A DNA stretch of 44,710 nt from Burkholderiales bacterium (GTDB lineage Bacteria; Pseudomonadota; Gammaproteobacteria; Burkholderiales; Burkholderiaceae_C): NCBI GenBank assembly GCA_028869005.1, contig JAGWTJ010000002.1:1-44710 (forward strand), in the 5' to 3' direction. Both the position numbers and the translations under genes were made by a program. Of this stretch, positions 1 through 10,116 are shown one piece after another (position 1 is the first letter of the stretch; each line of letters begins with the position of its first letter). The notes beneath the pieces were generated by a model that was not told where the DNA came from, did no database searches, and was given only the letters and a program-made list of their open reading frames with translations.

Positions 1-350
1 GGCTCGTAGGAGCGCAGCGTGAAGCGGCCGCGCACGCGGCTGCCGCTGCGCACCGGCGTCAGGAAGCGCACGCGATTCAGGCCGTAGTTGACGGCCATGC
101 GCTGGTCGTCGATGGCAAAGCCGCTCTCGAACAGATGCGGCAGCAGGCTGAGCGTGAGGTAGCCGTGCGCGATCGTCGCGCCGTAGGGTCCGGCCGCAGC
201 GCGCACCGGATCGACGTGGATCCATTGCTGGTCCCCGGTGGCGTCGGCGAAGCGGTCGATGCGCGCCTGGTCCACCGTCACCCAGTCGCTGGTGCCGATC
301 TCCTGGCCGACGAGGGCGCGCAGATCGGCCAAGTGTGCATAGTGTTTCAT
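1..350 (-). CDS. MaoC-family dehydratase/hydratase (truncated by window edge)
   Basis: Reverse-strand reading gives MKHYAHLADLRALVGQEIGTSDWVTVDQARIDRFADATGDQQWIHVDP...AHGYLTLSLLPHLFESGF...NYGLNRVRFLTPV, typical of MaoC/(R)-hydratase. ATG at 350; 3' end lies outside the window. Confidence 0.9.
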   Translation of the reverse strand, partial: MKHYAHLADLRALVGQEIGTSDWVTVDQARIDRFADATGDQQWIHVDPVRAAAGPYGATIAHGYLTLSLLPHLFESGFAIDDQRMAVNYGLNRVRFLTPVRSGSRVRGRFTLRSYE

Positions 351-964
351 CGCCTCACCCAGTGCATCAGCGGCGCCCATTGCTCGAGATCGCGCTCGAC
401 GCGGCTGGGCGCCACGTCCCACAGCGTGAGGCCGTGCGCGGCCAGCTGCACGTAGTTCTGCGTGTCGCGCAGCCAGGCGATCACCGGCACCGGCAGGCTG
501 CCGAGGTACTGGTGCAGTTGCTCGTTGGCGCGCGTGTGCTCGCGAACGCGCATCGCGACCAGCGCGAGTTCGATCTCGGCGCCGCGCCGATGTTCACGCA
601 GCTGCGTGACGAAGGCGTGTGTGGCCTGGATGTCGAACAGGCTCGGCTGCAGCGGGATCAGCATGCGATCGGCGATACGCAGCACGGCCTCCAGCCGCTT
701 GCCGTGCAGGCCGGCCGGCGTGTCCAGCACCACATGCGTGGTGCCGCGCGGCGGCCGCAGCACGTCGCCCGCGGCGACGTCCCAGCCGTCGATGCGCGGC
801 AACGCCGGCGGCCTGAGCGCGAGCCACTGGCGCGCCGACTGCTGGCGATCGACGTCGCCCAGCATCACCGCGCGTCCGGCGGCGGCCAGGCAACCGGCGA
901 CCTGGGTCGCCAGCGTGCTCTTGCCCACGCCGCCCTTGGGATTGGCGACCACGATCACCGGCAT
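347..964 (-). CDS. ParA/MinD-like P-loop ATPase (orphan ParA family)
   Basis: MPVIVVANPKGGVGKSTLATQVAGCLAAAG: deviant Walker A KGGVGKST. ATG at 964. 4-bp overlap with the MaoC start. Confidence 0.9.
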   Translation of the reverse strand: MPVIVVANPKGGVGKSTLATQVAGCLAAAGRAVMLGDVDRQQSARQWLALRPPALPRIDGWDVAAGDVLRPPRGTTHVVLDTPAGLHGKRLEAVLRIADRMLIPLQPSLFDIQATHAFVTQLREHRRGAEIELALVAMRVREHTRANEQLHQYLGSLPVPVIAWLRDTQNYVQLAAHGLTLWDVAPSRVERDLEQWAPLMHWVRR

Positions 965-1235
965 CTGCGCAGCCCCTCCCTGGTTCGACCTGCTCGCGCC
1001 GGTGCCTCGCACCTGCGGCCTTGTGCTCGGGTATGGTAACGGCCCCGGCGCGCCGCGGCGCCCGGACTTGCACCCCTGCCGCCATGCACCGCGTCGTCGT
1101 CCTTGCCGCCCCGGCGGCACTCGCACGCTCGCGCGCAACGCGCGCCGCGATCGGGGCGATTGGGGCGATCGGGCTCGACGCCATGCCCGGCTTCGATCTG
1201 CCCGCCACCGCCCGAGCGCCATCGCACCGGGCCCG

Positions 1236-3131
1236 ATGATGCAAGCCGGTGCCTCCTGGCTCGACACCAGCCTCGTCTACCTGGCTGCCGCCGTGCTGGC
1301 CGTGCCGCTGGCGCGTCTGCTCGGGCTGGGCTCGATCATCGGCTACCTCGGCGCCGGCATCGTGATCGGGCCGTTCGGTCTGCATCTCGTGAGCGACACG
1401 CGGACGATGCTCGACGTGGCCGAGTTCGGCGTCGTGCTGATGCTGTTCCAGGTCGGTCTGGAGCTCGAGCCGCGCCGCGTGTGGGCCCTGCGCGCGCCGA
1501 TCTTCGGCTGGGGCAGCCTGCAGCTGCTCGGCTGCACTGCGCTCGTCGGCGCCGCCGGCCTGGCCTTCGGCGCGCCGCCCCGGCTGGCGCTGGTGGCCGG
1601 CATCGCCTTGTCGATGAGCTCGACGGCGATCGGGTTGGCGGTGCTCGCCGAGCGCAATCTCGCCAATACCAGCGCCGGCCAGAGCGTGCTCTCGGTGGCC
1701 CTGTTCCAGGACATCGCGGCCATCCCGATCCTGGCGCTGCTGCCGCTGCTCGCCGTGGCCCCGGCCGGCGCCGGCGCGCAGGCCGGCGGCTGGCTCACCG
1801 CGGCCAAGGCAGCGGCGGTGGTGCTGGCCATCGTGCTCGGCGGCCGCAGCCTGCTGCGGCCGGCACTGCGCTGGATCGCACGCAGCAAGACGTCCGAGAT
1901 CTTCACCGCCGCGTCGCTGCTGCTGGTGGTGGCCACGGCGGCGCTGATGCACGCGGTCGGGCTGTCGATGGCGCTGGGCGCCTTCCTCGCCGGTGTGCTG
2001 CTCGCCGACAGCGAGTACCGGCGCGAGCTGGAGACCGACCTCGAGCCGTTCAAAGGCCTGCTGCTGGGCCTGTTCTTCATTGCCGTCGGCATGAGCCTGG
2101 ACTTCGGCGTCGTGTGGGCGCATCCCGGGCTGGTCGCTGCCGTCGTGTCCGCCTTCCTCGTCGTCAAGTCACTGGTGCTGTGGGCGATGACGCGGCTGAT
2201 GCCGGTGCCGCTGCGCGAACGGCCGGTGTTCGTGATCCTGCTGGCGCAGGGCGGCGAGTTCGGCTTCGTCGTGCTGCAGAGCGCGCAGGGCGTGGGTGCG
2301 CTGGACGCCGAGGCGGCGTCGCTGCTGGCCGCGGCGATCGCGCTGTCGATGCTGCTGACGCCGCTGCTGCTGGTGCTCGCCGATCGCTGGTGGGCATGGC
2401 ACCTCGGACGCCACGGCCGGCAGGCGCCGCTCAGCGAGATCGGCGAGGCGCAGCATGCGCCGATCGTCATCGCCGGCTTCGGCCGCTACGGCCAGATCGT
2501 CGGCCGCCTGCTGGCCGCCAACGGACTGCAGGCGACCGTGCTCGATCACAGTGCCGACGCCGTCGAGAGTCTGCGGCGCTTCGGCTGGAAGGCGTTCTAC
2601 GGTGACGCCACGCGGCTGGACCTGCTGCGCGTGGCCGGCGCCGGCGAAGCGCGGGTGTTCGTGCTCGCCATCGACGACGCCGAGCAAAGCGAGGCCTGCG
2701 CGCGGCTCGTGCTGCAGCACTTCCCGCAGGCGACGATCGTGGCGCGGGCGCGCAACGCCGGCCACTACGCGCGGCTGCGTCAGCTCGGCATAGCCGACGT
2801 CGAACGCGAGACGCTCGACTCGGCGCTGATGAGCGGACGCCGCGTGCTCGAGGTGATGGGCTGGGAGCGCGACGCAGCACGCCATTCGGCGCAGCGCTTT
2901 CGCCGCCACAGCATCGAACTGCTCGAGGAGATGGTGCCGCACTTCGGCAACGAGCAGCGCCTGATCACGATTGCCCGCCAGGGTCGCGACCAGCTCGAAC
3001 GCACCTGGGCGCGCGAGCGTGAGCGTGAACGCGACGGCACAGCCAGTTCCGAGCGCGCGGGCGAGCGCGACGGCGAGGGTCAGGCTGCGGCCGGGCGTGA
3101 GCGCGACCGCAGTGCCGGCCTGCCACAATGA
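1236..3131 (+). CDS. CPA2-family monovalent cation:proton antiporter with RCK/TrkA-N domain (KefB/KefC-like)
   Basis: Multi-TM Na/H exchanger domain (GSIIGYLGAGIVIGPFG..., EFGVVLMLFQVGLEL) then IVIAGFGRYGQIVGRLL (Rossmann, TrkA-N). Arg/Glu-rich C-terminal tail. Confidence 0.93.
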   Translation: MMQAGASWLDTSLVYLAAAVLAVPLARLLGLGSIIGYLGAGIVIGPFGLHLVSDTRTMLDVAEFGVVLMLFQVGLELEPRRVWALRAPIFGWGSLQLLGCTALVGAAGLAFGAPPRLALVAGIALSMSSTAIGLAVLAERNLANTSAGQSVLSVALFQDIAAIPILALLPLLAVAPAGAGAQAGGWLTAAKAAAVVLAIVLGGRSLLRPALRWIARSKTSEIFTAASLLLVVATAALMHAVGLSMALGAFLAGVLLADSEYRRELETDLEPFKGLLLGLFFIAVGMSLDFGVVWAHPGLVAAVVSAFLVVKSLVLWAMTRLMPVPLRERPVFVILLAQGGEFGFVVLQSAQGVGALDAEAASLLAAAIALSMLLTPLLLVLADRWWAWHLGRHGRQAPLSEIGEAQHAPIVIAGFGRYGQIVGRLLAANGLQATVLDHSADAVESLRRFGWKAFYGDATRLDLLRVAGAGEARVFVLAIDDAEQSEACARLVLQHFPQATIVARARNAGHYARLRQLGIADVERETLDSALMSGRRVLEVMGWERDAARHSAQRFRRHSIELLEEMVPHFGNEQRLITIARQGRDQLERTWARERERERDGTASSERAGERDGEGQAAAGRERDRSAGLPQ

Positions 3132-3185
3132 CGCACTGCACGCCGTCCGCCGTCCGCCGTCCGCCGCACGACCACCACGACCACC

Positions 3186-4052
3186 ATGCACGACGCCCCC
3201 TGCTTCCTCGACGGCGAATACCTGCGCGTGTCGCAGGCCAAGGTCAGCGTGCTCGACCGCGGCTTCATCTTCGGCGACGGCGTCTACGAGGTGGTGCCGG
3301 TGTATGGCCGGCGCCTGTTCCGCTTCGACGAGCACATGGCGCGCCTGACGCGTTCGCTGGCCAAGCTGCGCATCCCGAATCCGGCCGCGCGCGACGAATG
3401 GCTGGCGCGCTGCCGCACGCTGGTGCAGTCCGAGCCCGCCGCCGACCAAGTGGTGTACCTGCAGGTCACGCGCGGCGTCGCGCCGCGCGAGCACGTGATG
3501 CCCGAGGGCCTGGTGCCGACCGTCTTCATGATGACCAACCCGATGCGGCCGCCGAGCGCCGAGCAGCGCCACCAGGGCGTGGCCTGCATCACCGCGCGCG
3601 ACTTCCGCTGGGAGCGCGGCGACATCAAGAGCACGAGCCTGCTGGGCAACGTGATGGCGCGCCAGATGTCGGCCGACCACGGCGCCGTCGAGACCATCAT
3701 GTTCCGCGACGGCCTGCTCACCGAGGCCGCTGCGAGCAACGTCTGGGTCGTGCACGAAGGCGCGTTGCTCGGACCGCCCAAGAGCGAGCTGGTGCTCGAG
3801 GGCATCCGCGTCGAACTGCTGCGCGAGCTGTGCGAGGACTGCGGCATCGCCTACAACCTGCGCCCGATCACCGAGGCCGACGTGCGTGCCGCCGACGAGG
3901 TGCTGCTGTCGTCGGCGACCAAGGAGGTGCTGCCGGTGACGAGCATCGACGGCCAGCCGGTCGGCCACGGTGCGCTGCGCGGCAAGCCGGGACCGGTCTA
4001 CGCGCGGCTGCACGAGGCCTACCAGCGGGCCAAGCTCACGATGTCGATCTGA
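3186..4052 (+). CDS. dat: Aminotransferase class IV, D-amino-acid transaminase-like
   Basis: LDRGFIFGDGVYEVVPVYGRRLFRFDEHMARL ... DIKSTSLLGNVMARQ ... TEAAASNVWVV: class IV PLP fold signatures. Confidence 0.9.
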   Translation: MHDAPCFLDGEYLRVSQAKVSVLDRGFIFGDGVYEVVPVYGRRLFRFDEHMARLTRSLAKLRIPNPAARDEWLARCRTLVQSEPAADQVVYLQVTRGVAPREHVMPEGLVPTVFMMTNPMRPPSAEQRHQGVACITARDFRWERGDIKSTSLLGNVMARQMSADHGAVETIMFRDGLLTEAAASNVWVVHEGALLGPPKSELVLEGIRVELLRELCEDCGIAYNLRPITEADVRAADEVLLSSATKEVLPVTSIDGQPVGHGALRGKPGPVYARLHEAYQRAKLTMSI

Positions 4053-4062
4053 CAGGCTGTCG

Positions 4063-4374
4063 ATGGCCCGCCCGCCGCCCGATCCTTCGCCGGACATCGC
4101 GCCCGACACTGCGCCGGACCAGAGTCTCATCGAATACCCGAGCGCGTTCCCGATCAAGGTGATGGGCGCGCACGTCGAGGGCTTCGAGGCCGCCGTGGTC
4201 GAGCTGGCGTTGCGCTTCGATCCGGCCTTCGACACCGGCACCGTGGAGCGCCGCCCGAGCCGCGGCGGCAACTATCTCGGTCTCACCCTCACCATCACCG
4301 CCACCAGCCGCGCGCAACTCGACGATCTGTATCGCGCGCTCAGCGCGCATCCGATGGTCAAGGTGGTGCTCTGA
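4063..4374 (+). CDS. ybeD: DUF493 / UPF0250 family (YbeD-like)
   Basis: [36 protein letters not shown]...[40 protein letters not shown] matches the YbeD family pattern. Confidence 0.88.
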   Translation: MARPPPDPSPDIAPDTAPDQSLIEYPSAFPIKVMGAHVEGFEAAVVELALRFDPAFDTGTVERRPSRGGNYLGLTLTITATSRAQLDDLYRALSAHPMVKVVL

Positions 4375-5180
4375 TGCGGCGCGTCGGGCCGCTGCCCGCA
4401 GCCCAGACCGCGCCGCGCCCGGCCGACGCGACCGCCGAGGGCGTGCGGGTGTCCAAGCTGATGACCGAGCGCGGCCTGGCCTCGCGGCGCGAGGCCGACG
4501 AGTGGATCGAGGCCGGCTGGGTGCGCGTCGACGGCCGGCCGGCCGTGCTCGGCCAGCGCGCGCAGCCCGACGCGCGCATCGAGGTCGACCCGCGCGCACG
4601 CGCCGAGCAGGCACGCCGCCTCACGGTGCTGTTGAATAAGCCGGTCGGCTACGTCAGCGGCCAGCCCGAGGACGGCCACCAGAGCGCCGTGGTGCTGGTG
4701 CGCGCCGAGAACCGCTGGGCCGACGACCGCAGCCACGCTGCGCTGCGTCCGGGCGCCGGGCTGCGCGGCCTGGCGCCGGCCGGGCGGCTCGACATCGACT
4801 CGACCGGGCTGCTCGTGCTGACGCAGGACGGCCGCATCGCGCGCCAGTTGATCGGCGAGGATTCGGCGGTGGAAAAGGAGTACCTCGTGCGCGTGCGAGC
4901 GCTGCACGCCGGCGGCCTGACCGCGGACGGGCTGGCGCGGCTGCGCCACGGCCTGGCGCTCGACGGCGTGGCGCTGAAGCCGGCGCGCGTGAGCTGGGCC
5001 AACGAGGACCAGTTGCGCTTCGTGTTGCGCGAAGGGCGCAAGCGCCAGATCCGCCGCATGTGCGAACTGGTCGGCCTCGAGGTGCTCGCGCTCAAGCGCG
5101 TGCGCATCGGCAGCGTCGCGCTGGGCAAGCTGCCGCTCGGCTGCTGGCGTCTGCTCGGACCGCACGAGCGCTTCGCATGA
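4374..5180 (+). CDS. rluF: RsuA/RluF-family pseudouridine synthase with S4 domain
   Basis: S4 domain [31 protein letters not shown]; catalytic [20 protein letters not shown]-terminal [27 protein letters not shown]. Confidence 0.88.
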   Translation: MRRVGPLPAAQTAPRPADATAEGVRVSKLMTERGLASRREADEWIEAGWVRVDGRPAVLGQRAQPDARIEVDPRARAEQARRLTVLLNKPVGYVSGQPEDGHQSAVVLVRAENRWADDRSHAALRPGAGLRGLAPAGRLDIDSTGLLVLTQDGRIARQLIGEDSAVEKEYLVRVRALHAGGLTADGLARLRHGLALDGVALKPARVSWANEDQLRFVLREGRKRQIRRMCELVGLEVLALKRVRIGSVALGKLPLGCWRLLGPHERFA

Positions 5181-6424
5181 CGGTGCGCTGCGCCGAGCGC
5201 ACAGCCAGCGCGCCGCGCAGGCATCGCGGCGGCGCCGCGCTGTCGCGCGGCCGCGTCGCGCTCGCGCTGGCGCTGCTGCTCGGCCTGCAGCCGATCACCA
5301 CCGACGTCTTCCTGCCGGCTTTGCCGGCGCTCACGCGCGCGCTCGGTGCCACGCTCGAGCAGGCGCAGCTCACGATGTCGGCGCTGATCCTCGCCTTCGG
5401 CTTCGCGCAGCTGATGTGGGGTCCGGTGGCCGACCGCATCGGACGTCGCCGCGTGCTGCTCGTCGGCCTCGCCATGCACGCGCTCGCCAGCATCGGCGCC
5501 ACGTTCGCCGGGAGCATCGAAGCGCTGGTGGCCTGGCGCGTGCTGCAGGGTGTGGCGCTGGCGGCGGCGGTGGTCTGCGCACGTGCGCTCGTGCGCGACC
5601 TGTACGACCCGGTCGAGGGCGCGCAGGTGATGTCGCTCGGTCTGTCGGGACTGGCCGTGATCGCGCTGCTCGGCCCCGCGCTCGGCGGCGTGGCGACGAT
5701 GTTCGCCGGCTGGCGCAGTGCGCTCGCTCTGGTGAGCGCCGCCGGCATCGCGACGCTCGCCTGGGTGGCCTGGCGGCTGCCCGAGACGGCACGGACGCTG
5801 AATCCGCACGCAACGGCGCCGGGTCCGCTGCTCGCGCAGTGGCGCCTCATCGGACGCGATCGCGTGTTCGTCGCCTGGACGGCGCTGATCTCGGCCACCT
5901 ACGGCGGCCTGTTCGTGATCCTTGCCGGCTCGTCCTACGTCTACATCGGCACGCTCGGTCTGACGCCGCTCGCCTATGGCGTGGCGATCGGCAGCACCTC
6001 GGCCGCGTACATGGTGGGCACCTTCGTGTGCCGGCGTTGGGTGGCACGTCTGGGCGTCAACGGTGCGGTGCGGCGCGCCGGCTGGTTCACGCTCGCCGGC
6101 GGCGCCTCGATCGTGGCGCTCGCAGCGGCAGGCGTGAGCACGGTCTGGGCGGTATTGCTGCCGCAGTGGCTGTTCACCTTTGCGCACGGCGTGCACCAGC
6201 CCTGCGGACAGACCGGCGCCGTGGGTCCGTTCCCGAAGTCGGCCGGCGCCGCGGCAGCCCTCGCCGGTTTCGTGCTCGCCGCCACGGCCTTCTTCGTCGG
6301 CCTGTGGCTCGGCCGCGCGCTCGACGGCACGACCTGGCCGTTCGCGCTCGGGGTCGGCCTGTGCGCACTGGCGACGACGACGATCGCCTGGACGCTCGTG
6401 CAGCGGCTGCCGCCGACGCATTGA
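5177..6424 (+). CDS. MFS transporter, Bcr/CflA-like drug resistance family
   Basis: [20 protein letters not shown]...[24 protein letters not shown] motif A. ATGA overlap with the upstream gene. Confidence 0.9.
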   Translation: MTVRCAERTASAPRRHRGGAALSRGRVALALALLLGLQPITTDVFLPALPALTRALGATLEQAQLTMSALILAFGFAQLMWGPVADRIGRRRVLLVGLAMHALASIGATFAGSIEALVAWRVLQGVALAAAVVCARALVRDLYDPVEGAQVMSLGLSGLAVIALLGPALGGVATMFAGWRSALALVSAAGIATLAWVAWRLPETARTLNPHATAPGPLLAQWRLIGRDRVFVAWTALISATYGGLFVILAGSSYVYIGTLGLTPLAYGVAIGSTSAAYMVGTFVCRRWVARLGVNGAVRRAGWFTLAGGASIVALAAAGVSTVWAVLLPQWLFTFAHGVHQPCGQTGAVGPFPKSAGAAAALAGFVLAATAFFVGLWLGRALDGTTWPFALGVGLCALATTTIAWTLVQRLPPTH

Positions 6425-6443
6425 GCCGCGGCCGGCCGAGCGC

Positions 6444-7373
6444 ATGCCCGCCGTCTGTCTGGCCGGCCCCACCGCGAGCGGTAAGAGCGCCCTGGCGCTG
6501 GCCTTCGCCGAGCGGCTCGGGCGCGGCCGCGTCGAGATCGTCAGCGTCGACTCGGCGCAGGTCTACCGGGGCATGGACATCGGCACGGCCAAGCCCGGTG
6601 CGGCCGAGCGCGCAGCCTGCACGCATCACCTGATCGACATCCTCGATCCGAGCCAGGCCTACTCCGCGGCGCGCTTCGCCTCCGACGCCGCACGCCTGGT
6701 GCGCGAGATCGAAGCACGCGGCGCGCTCGCCTTGCTGGTCGGCGGCACGATGCTCTACTTCAAGGCGCTGCGCGAGGGCCTGGATCGCCTGCCGGAGCCC
6801 GATCCGATGCTGCGCGCCGCCCTCGACGCCGAGGCCGCCGAGCGCGGCTGGCCGGCCCTGCACGCCGAACTCGCGCGCGTCGATCCGACCACCGCTGCGC
6901 GCCTGGCGCCGCACGACGCACAACGCATCCAGCGCGCGCTCGAGGTCTGGCGTGCCAGCGGACGCGCGCTGTCGGCGTGGCATGCCGGACCGCGTCGCGA
7001 AGACGCCGGGCGCTGGCCGCTGGTCGCGCTCGAACCGGCCTCTCGCGCCTGGCTGCACGAACGCATCGCGCGCCGCTTCGAGGCCATGCTGGACGCCGGA
7101 CTGCTGGACGAAGTGCGTACGCTGCGCGCGCGCGGCGACCTGCACACCGCGCTGCCGTCGATGCGCAGCGTCGGCTACCGGCAGGCGTGGCAGGCGCTCG
7201 AGAGCGGCGACACGGGCATGCTGCGCGAGCGCGGCAGCGCCGCCACGCGCCAACTCGCCAAGCGCCAGCTCACCTGGCTGCGCTCGATGACGACGCGCCA
7301 GGTCGTCGCCTGCGACGACGCCGGCGCAGTCGCGCGCGGCATCGAGGCGCTCGGACGCGCGGCCGGCATCTGA
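6444..7373 (+). CDS. miaA: tRNA dimethylallyltransferase
   Basis: [20 protein letters not shown]...[19 protein letters not shown]...[18 protein letters not shown]: MiaA signatures. Confidence 0.96.
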   Translation: MPAVCLAGPTASGKSALALAFAERLGRGRVEIVSVDSAQVYRGMDIGTAKPGAAERAACTHHLIDILDPSQAYSAARFASDAARLVREIEARGALALLVGGTMLYFKALREGLDRLPEPDPMLRAALDAEAAERGWPALHAELARVDPTTAARLAPHDAQRIQRALEVWRASGRALSAWHAGPRREDAGRWPLVALEPASRAWLHERIARRFEAMLDAGLLDEVRTLRARGDLHTALPSMRSVGYRQAWQALESGDTGMLRERGSAATRQLAKRQLTWLRSMTTRQVVACDDAGAVARGIEALGRAAGI

Positions 7374-7418
7374 AGGGGCTAGGGCCACCCCGGGGTCGGG
7401 CCGGCCGGACCTTCGCGC

Positions 7419-7424
7419 TATAGT
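7419..7424 (+). promoter_or_regulatory. Candidate -10 box (TATAGT) for the tonB operon
   Basis: TATAGT about 100 nt upstream of the tonB GTG start; -35 not obvious. Confidence 0.4.
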
Positions 7425-7526
7425 CGCGCTCCTTGGCGGTACAGGCCAGGCGCAGCCCACGAGGCTCGCGGACCAGCAATCGCAGTGCCGCACGTGACCC
7501 CGCGCGCGCACGACTGGAGGACGTGA

Positions 7527-8210
7527 GTGGATTTTGCCGAACAGCAGCGCAGGCCTGGCCGGCACGTGGTGGGTTTCGGCATCGTGCTGGGCCTGCACCT
7601 GCTGCTCGGCTGGGCACTCGTCACGGGTCTCGCGCAACGCATGGTCGAGGTCATCCGGGCGCCGATCGAGACCAAGATCATCGAGGAGGTCAAGCCGCCG
7701 CCTCCGCCGCCGCCCGAGAATCTGCCGCCGCCGCCCAAGTTCGCGCCGCCGCCCCCGTCGTTCGTGCCGCCGCCGGAAGTGCAGGTGAACCCGCCGCCGA
7801 TGGCGGCACCGACCATCACCACGACCACGGTGGCGCCGCCGCCGGCCCCGGTCACCATCGCGCCTGCGCCCGCAACGGCTCCGCCCGCGCCTCCCGCGCC
7901 GCCGCGCGTGGCGGCCAAGCCGGCGATCGCCAACGTGCGGGCCTGCGCGCCCACCAGCGACGACTACCCGGCCGCCGCGCGCCGTGCCGAAGCCACCGGA
8001 ACGACCAGGATCCGCTTCACCGTCGGTCCCGACGGCAAGATGACGGGCGCCGAAGTCGTGCGCTCCGCCGGCCCGACGCGCGAGCACAAGCTGCTCGACC
8101 GCGTCGCGCTCGCCAAGCTCGGCGAGTGCAAGTTCACGGCCGGTATCGACGAACACGGCAAGCCGGTCGGCGGTTCGTTCGACGTCGAGTACGTCTGGAG
8201 GCTCGAGTGA
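7527..8210 (+). CDS. tonB: TonB-family energy transducer
   Basis: N-terminal TM, Pro-rich linker (KPPPPPPPENLPPPPKFAPPPP...), C-terminal TonB domain (PAAARRAEATGTTRIRFTVGPDGKMTGAEVVRSAG). GTG start. Confidence 0.92.
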   Translation: MDFAEQQRRPGRHVVGFGIVLGLHLLLGWALVTGLAQRMVEVIRAPIETKIIEEVKPPPPPPPENLPPPPKFAPPPPSFVPPPEVQVNPPPMAAPTITTTTVAPPPAPVTIAPAPATAPPAPPAPPRVAAKPAIANVRACAPTSDDYPAAARRAEATGTTRIRFTVGPDGKMTGAEVVRSAGPTREHKLLDRVALAKLGECKFTAGIDEHGKPVGGSFDVEYVWRLE

Positions 8211-8341
8211 GGGCCGCGCGCCACGCCGCTTCGCCCTCGCCTGCCGTCGCAGCTCGCACCTTGCCGAATACCCACCTCGCCCCCGAGGCGCCACGCAGCC
8301 GCAACCGCGCCGCCCCTGTCGAAGAATCCGCTGGAGGAATC

Positions 8342-9205
8342 ATGTCCCTGCTCACTGCCGTGCGCGCGTCGCTGGCCGCCGCCCTCGTCGCTACCGTCAC
8401 TCTCGCCGCCGTCGTGCCGACGCCGGCACTCGCCCAGGGCGCGTCGGCGCCTGCCGCCGAGGCCTCGGCAGCGCCCGCCGCTGCGCCAGTGCCTGCCGCT
8501 GCGCCGGCGCCCGCCGAGACGCCCAAGGCCGCAGTGGGCGAAGAGGCCGTCGAGAACCCCTATGGCCTGAAGGCGATGTGGACGCAGGGCGACTTCGTCA
8601 CCAAGGGCACGCTGACGATCCTGGTGATCATGTCGATGGGCAGCTGGTACATCATCTTCACCAAGGTCTTCGAGCAGCGCGCGATGCTCAAGAGTGCACG
8701 CCAGGGCACCGAGACCTTCTGGAAGGCCGGCTCGGCGAAGGCCGGCGTCGGCCAGTTGCAGGAGGGCTCGGCGCTGCGCTACATCGCCGAGCAGGGCATC
8801 AAGGCGAGCGACCACCACGAAGGCACGATGGTCGAGTCGATCGACAAGCTCACCTGGATCGGCATGTCGATCGAGCGCGCCCTCGGCAACGTGCAGTCGC
8901 GGCTGTCCGACGGCATGGCCTTCCTCGCCACGGTCGGCTCCACCGCGCCTTTCGTCGGCCTGTTCGGCACCGTCTGGGGCATCTACAACGCGCTGGTCAA
9001 GATCGGCATCAGCGGCCAGGCGTCGATCGACAAGGTCGCCGGCCCGGTCGGCGAAGCGCTCATCATGACCGCGCTCGGTCTGGCGGCGGCGGTACCTGCG
9101 GTGATGGGCTACAACTGGCTGCTGCGTCGCAACAAGAACGTGCTCGACACGACGCGCGCCTTCGCGGGCGACCTGCACAACGTGCTCATCGCCGGCAAGC
9201 GCTAG
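8342..9205 (+). CDS. exbB: ExbB/TolQ/MotA proton-channel protein with N-terminal signal-like segment
   Basis: ATG preceded by GGAGG; ends with MAFLATVGSTAPFVGLFGTVWGIYNALVKIG...GPVGEALIMTALGLAAAVPAVMGYNWLLRRNK. Confidence 0.94.
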   Translation: MSLLTAVRASLAAALVATVTLAAVVPTPALAQGASAPAAEASAAPAAAPVPAAAPAPAETPKAAVGEEAVENPYGLKAMWTQGDFVTKGTLTILVIMSMGSWYIIFTKVFEQRAMLKSARQGTETFWKAGSAKAGVGQLQEGSALRYIAEQGIKASDHHEGTMVESIDKLTWIGMSIERALGNVQSRLSDGMAFLATVGSTAPFVGLFGTVWGIYNALVKIGISGQASIDKVAGPVGEALIMTALGLAAAVPAVMGYNWLLRRNKNVLDTTRAFAGDLHNVLIAGKR

Positions 9206-9240
9206 GCCCAAGCGCGCGGCACGCATCAGGGGAGATCGCC

Positions 9241-9684
9241 ATGGCGATGCAAGTCGGTCCGGCCGACGCCGGCGGCGAGGACCAGCTCAACAACACGATC
9301 AACACCACGCCGCTGGTGGACGTGATGCTGGTGCTGCTGATCATCTTCCTGATCACCATTCCGGTGGTCACGCAGTCGATCAAGCTCGAGCTGCCCAGGG
9401 AACGCAACGTCCCGACGCAGACCAAGCCCGAGAACGTGGTGCTCTCGGTGAACCGCGACGGCGAGATCTACTGGGGCATGGAGCGCGTGCCCGACATCGA
9501 GGCGCTGGTCGCGCGGCTCAAGGTCGAATCGGTCAAGGAGCCGCAGCCCGAGGTGCACATCCGCGGCGACCAGGACGTGCGCTACGAGGCCGTCGGCCGC
9601 GTCGTCGTGGCCTGCCAGCGCGCCGGCATCTTCAAGGTCGGCTTCATCACCGAGCCGCCCGCCGGCATCGCCGCACAACAGTAG
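9241..9684 (+). CDS. exbD: ExbD/TolR-family protein 1
   Basis: INTTPLVDVMLVLLIIFLITIPVVTQSIKLELP. Confidence 0.94.
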   Translation: MAMQVGPADAGGEDQLNNTINTTPLVDVMLVLLIIFLITIPVVTQSIKLELPRERNVPTQTKPENVVLSVNRDGEIYWGMERVPDIEALVARLKVESVKEPQPEVHIRGDQDVRYEAVGRVVVACQRAGIFKVGFITEPPAGIAAQQ

Positions 9685-9696
9685 GAGCGAGCCGCC

Positions 9697-10116
9697 ATGG
9701 CGATGCAAGTCGGAAGCAGCGACGACGGCGATGTGATGGTCGACATCAACACCACGCCGCTGATCGACGTGATGCTGGTGCTGCTGATCATGTTCATCAT
9801 CACGATCCCGATCCAGACGCACGCGGTCAAGATGAACATGCCGATCGCCAAGGGCGCGCCGCCGCCCAAGCCGCCCGAGATCGTGCGCATCGACGTCGAC
9901 TTCGACGGCACGATCGGCTGGAACGGCGAGATCGTGCCCGATCGCGCAGCGCTCGAAGCGAAGCTGCGCGCGGTGGTCGCCCAGCCCGACCAGCCGGAAG
10001 TGCACCTGCGCCCCAACAAGCTGGTGCCGTACAAGGTGGTGGCGATGATCCTGGCGACCGCGCAGCGCCTGGGCGTGACCAAGATCGGCATCGTCGGCAA
10101 CGAACAATTCCTGTGA
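9697..10116 (+). CDS. exbD: ExbD/TolR-family protein 2
   Basis: DINTTPLIDVMLVLLIMFIITIPIQTHAVKMNMP; paralogue of the preceding gene. Confidence 0.94.
   Translation: MAMQVGSSDDGDVMVDINTTPLIDVMLVLLIMFIITIPIQTHAVKMNMPIAKGAPPPKPPEIVRIDVDFDGTIGWNGEIVPDRAALEAKLRAVVAQPDQPEVHLRPNKLVPYKVVAMILATAQRLGVTKIGIVGNEQFL

Noticed and set aside
1148-1178. G-rich repeat GGGGCGATTGGGGCGATCGGG as a G-quadruplex
   Set aside because: Only three G-runs in the immediate stretch; not enough for a convincing four-run quadruplex, and GC bias makes such runs common.
2169-4271. 700-aa minus-strand ORF spanning the antiporter end, dat and ybeD
   Set aside because: Crosses three supported plus-strand genes; low-complexity shadow frame.
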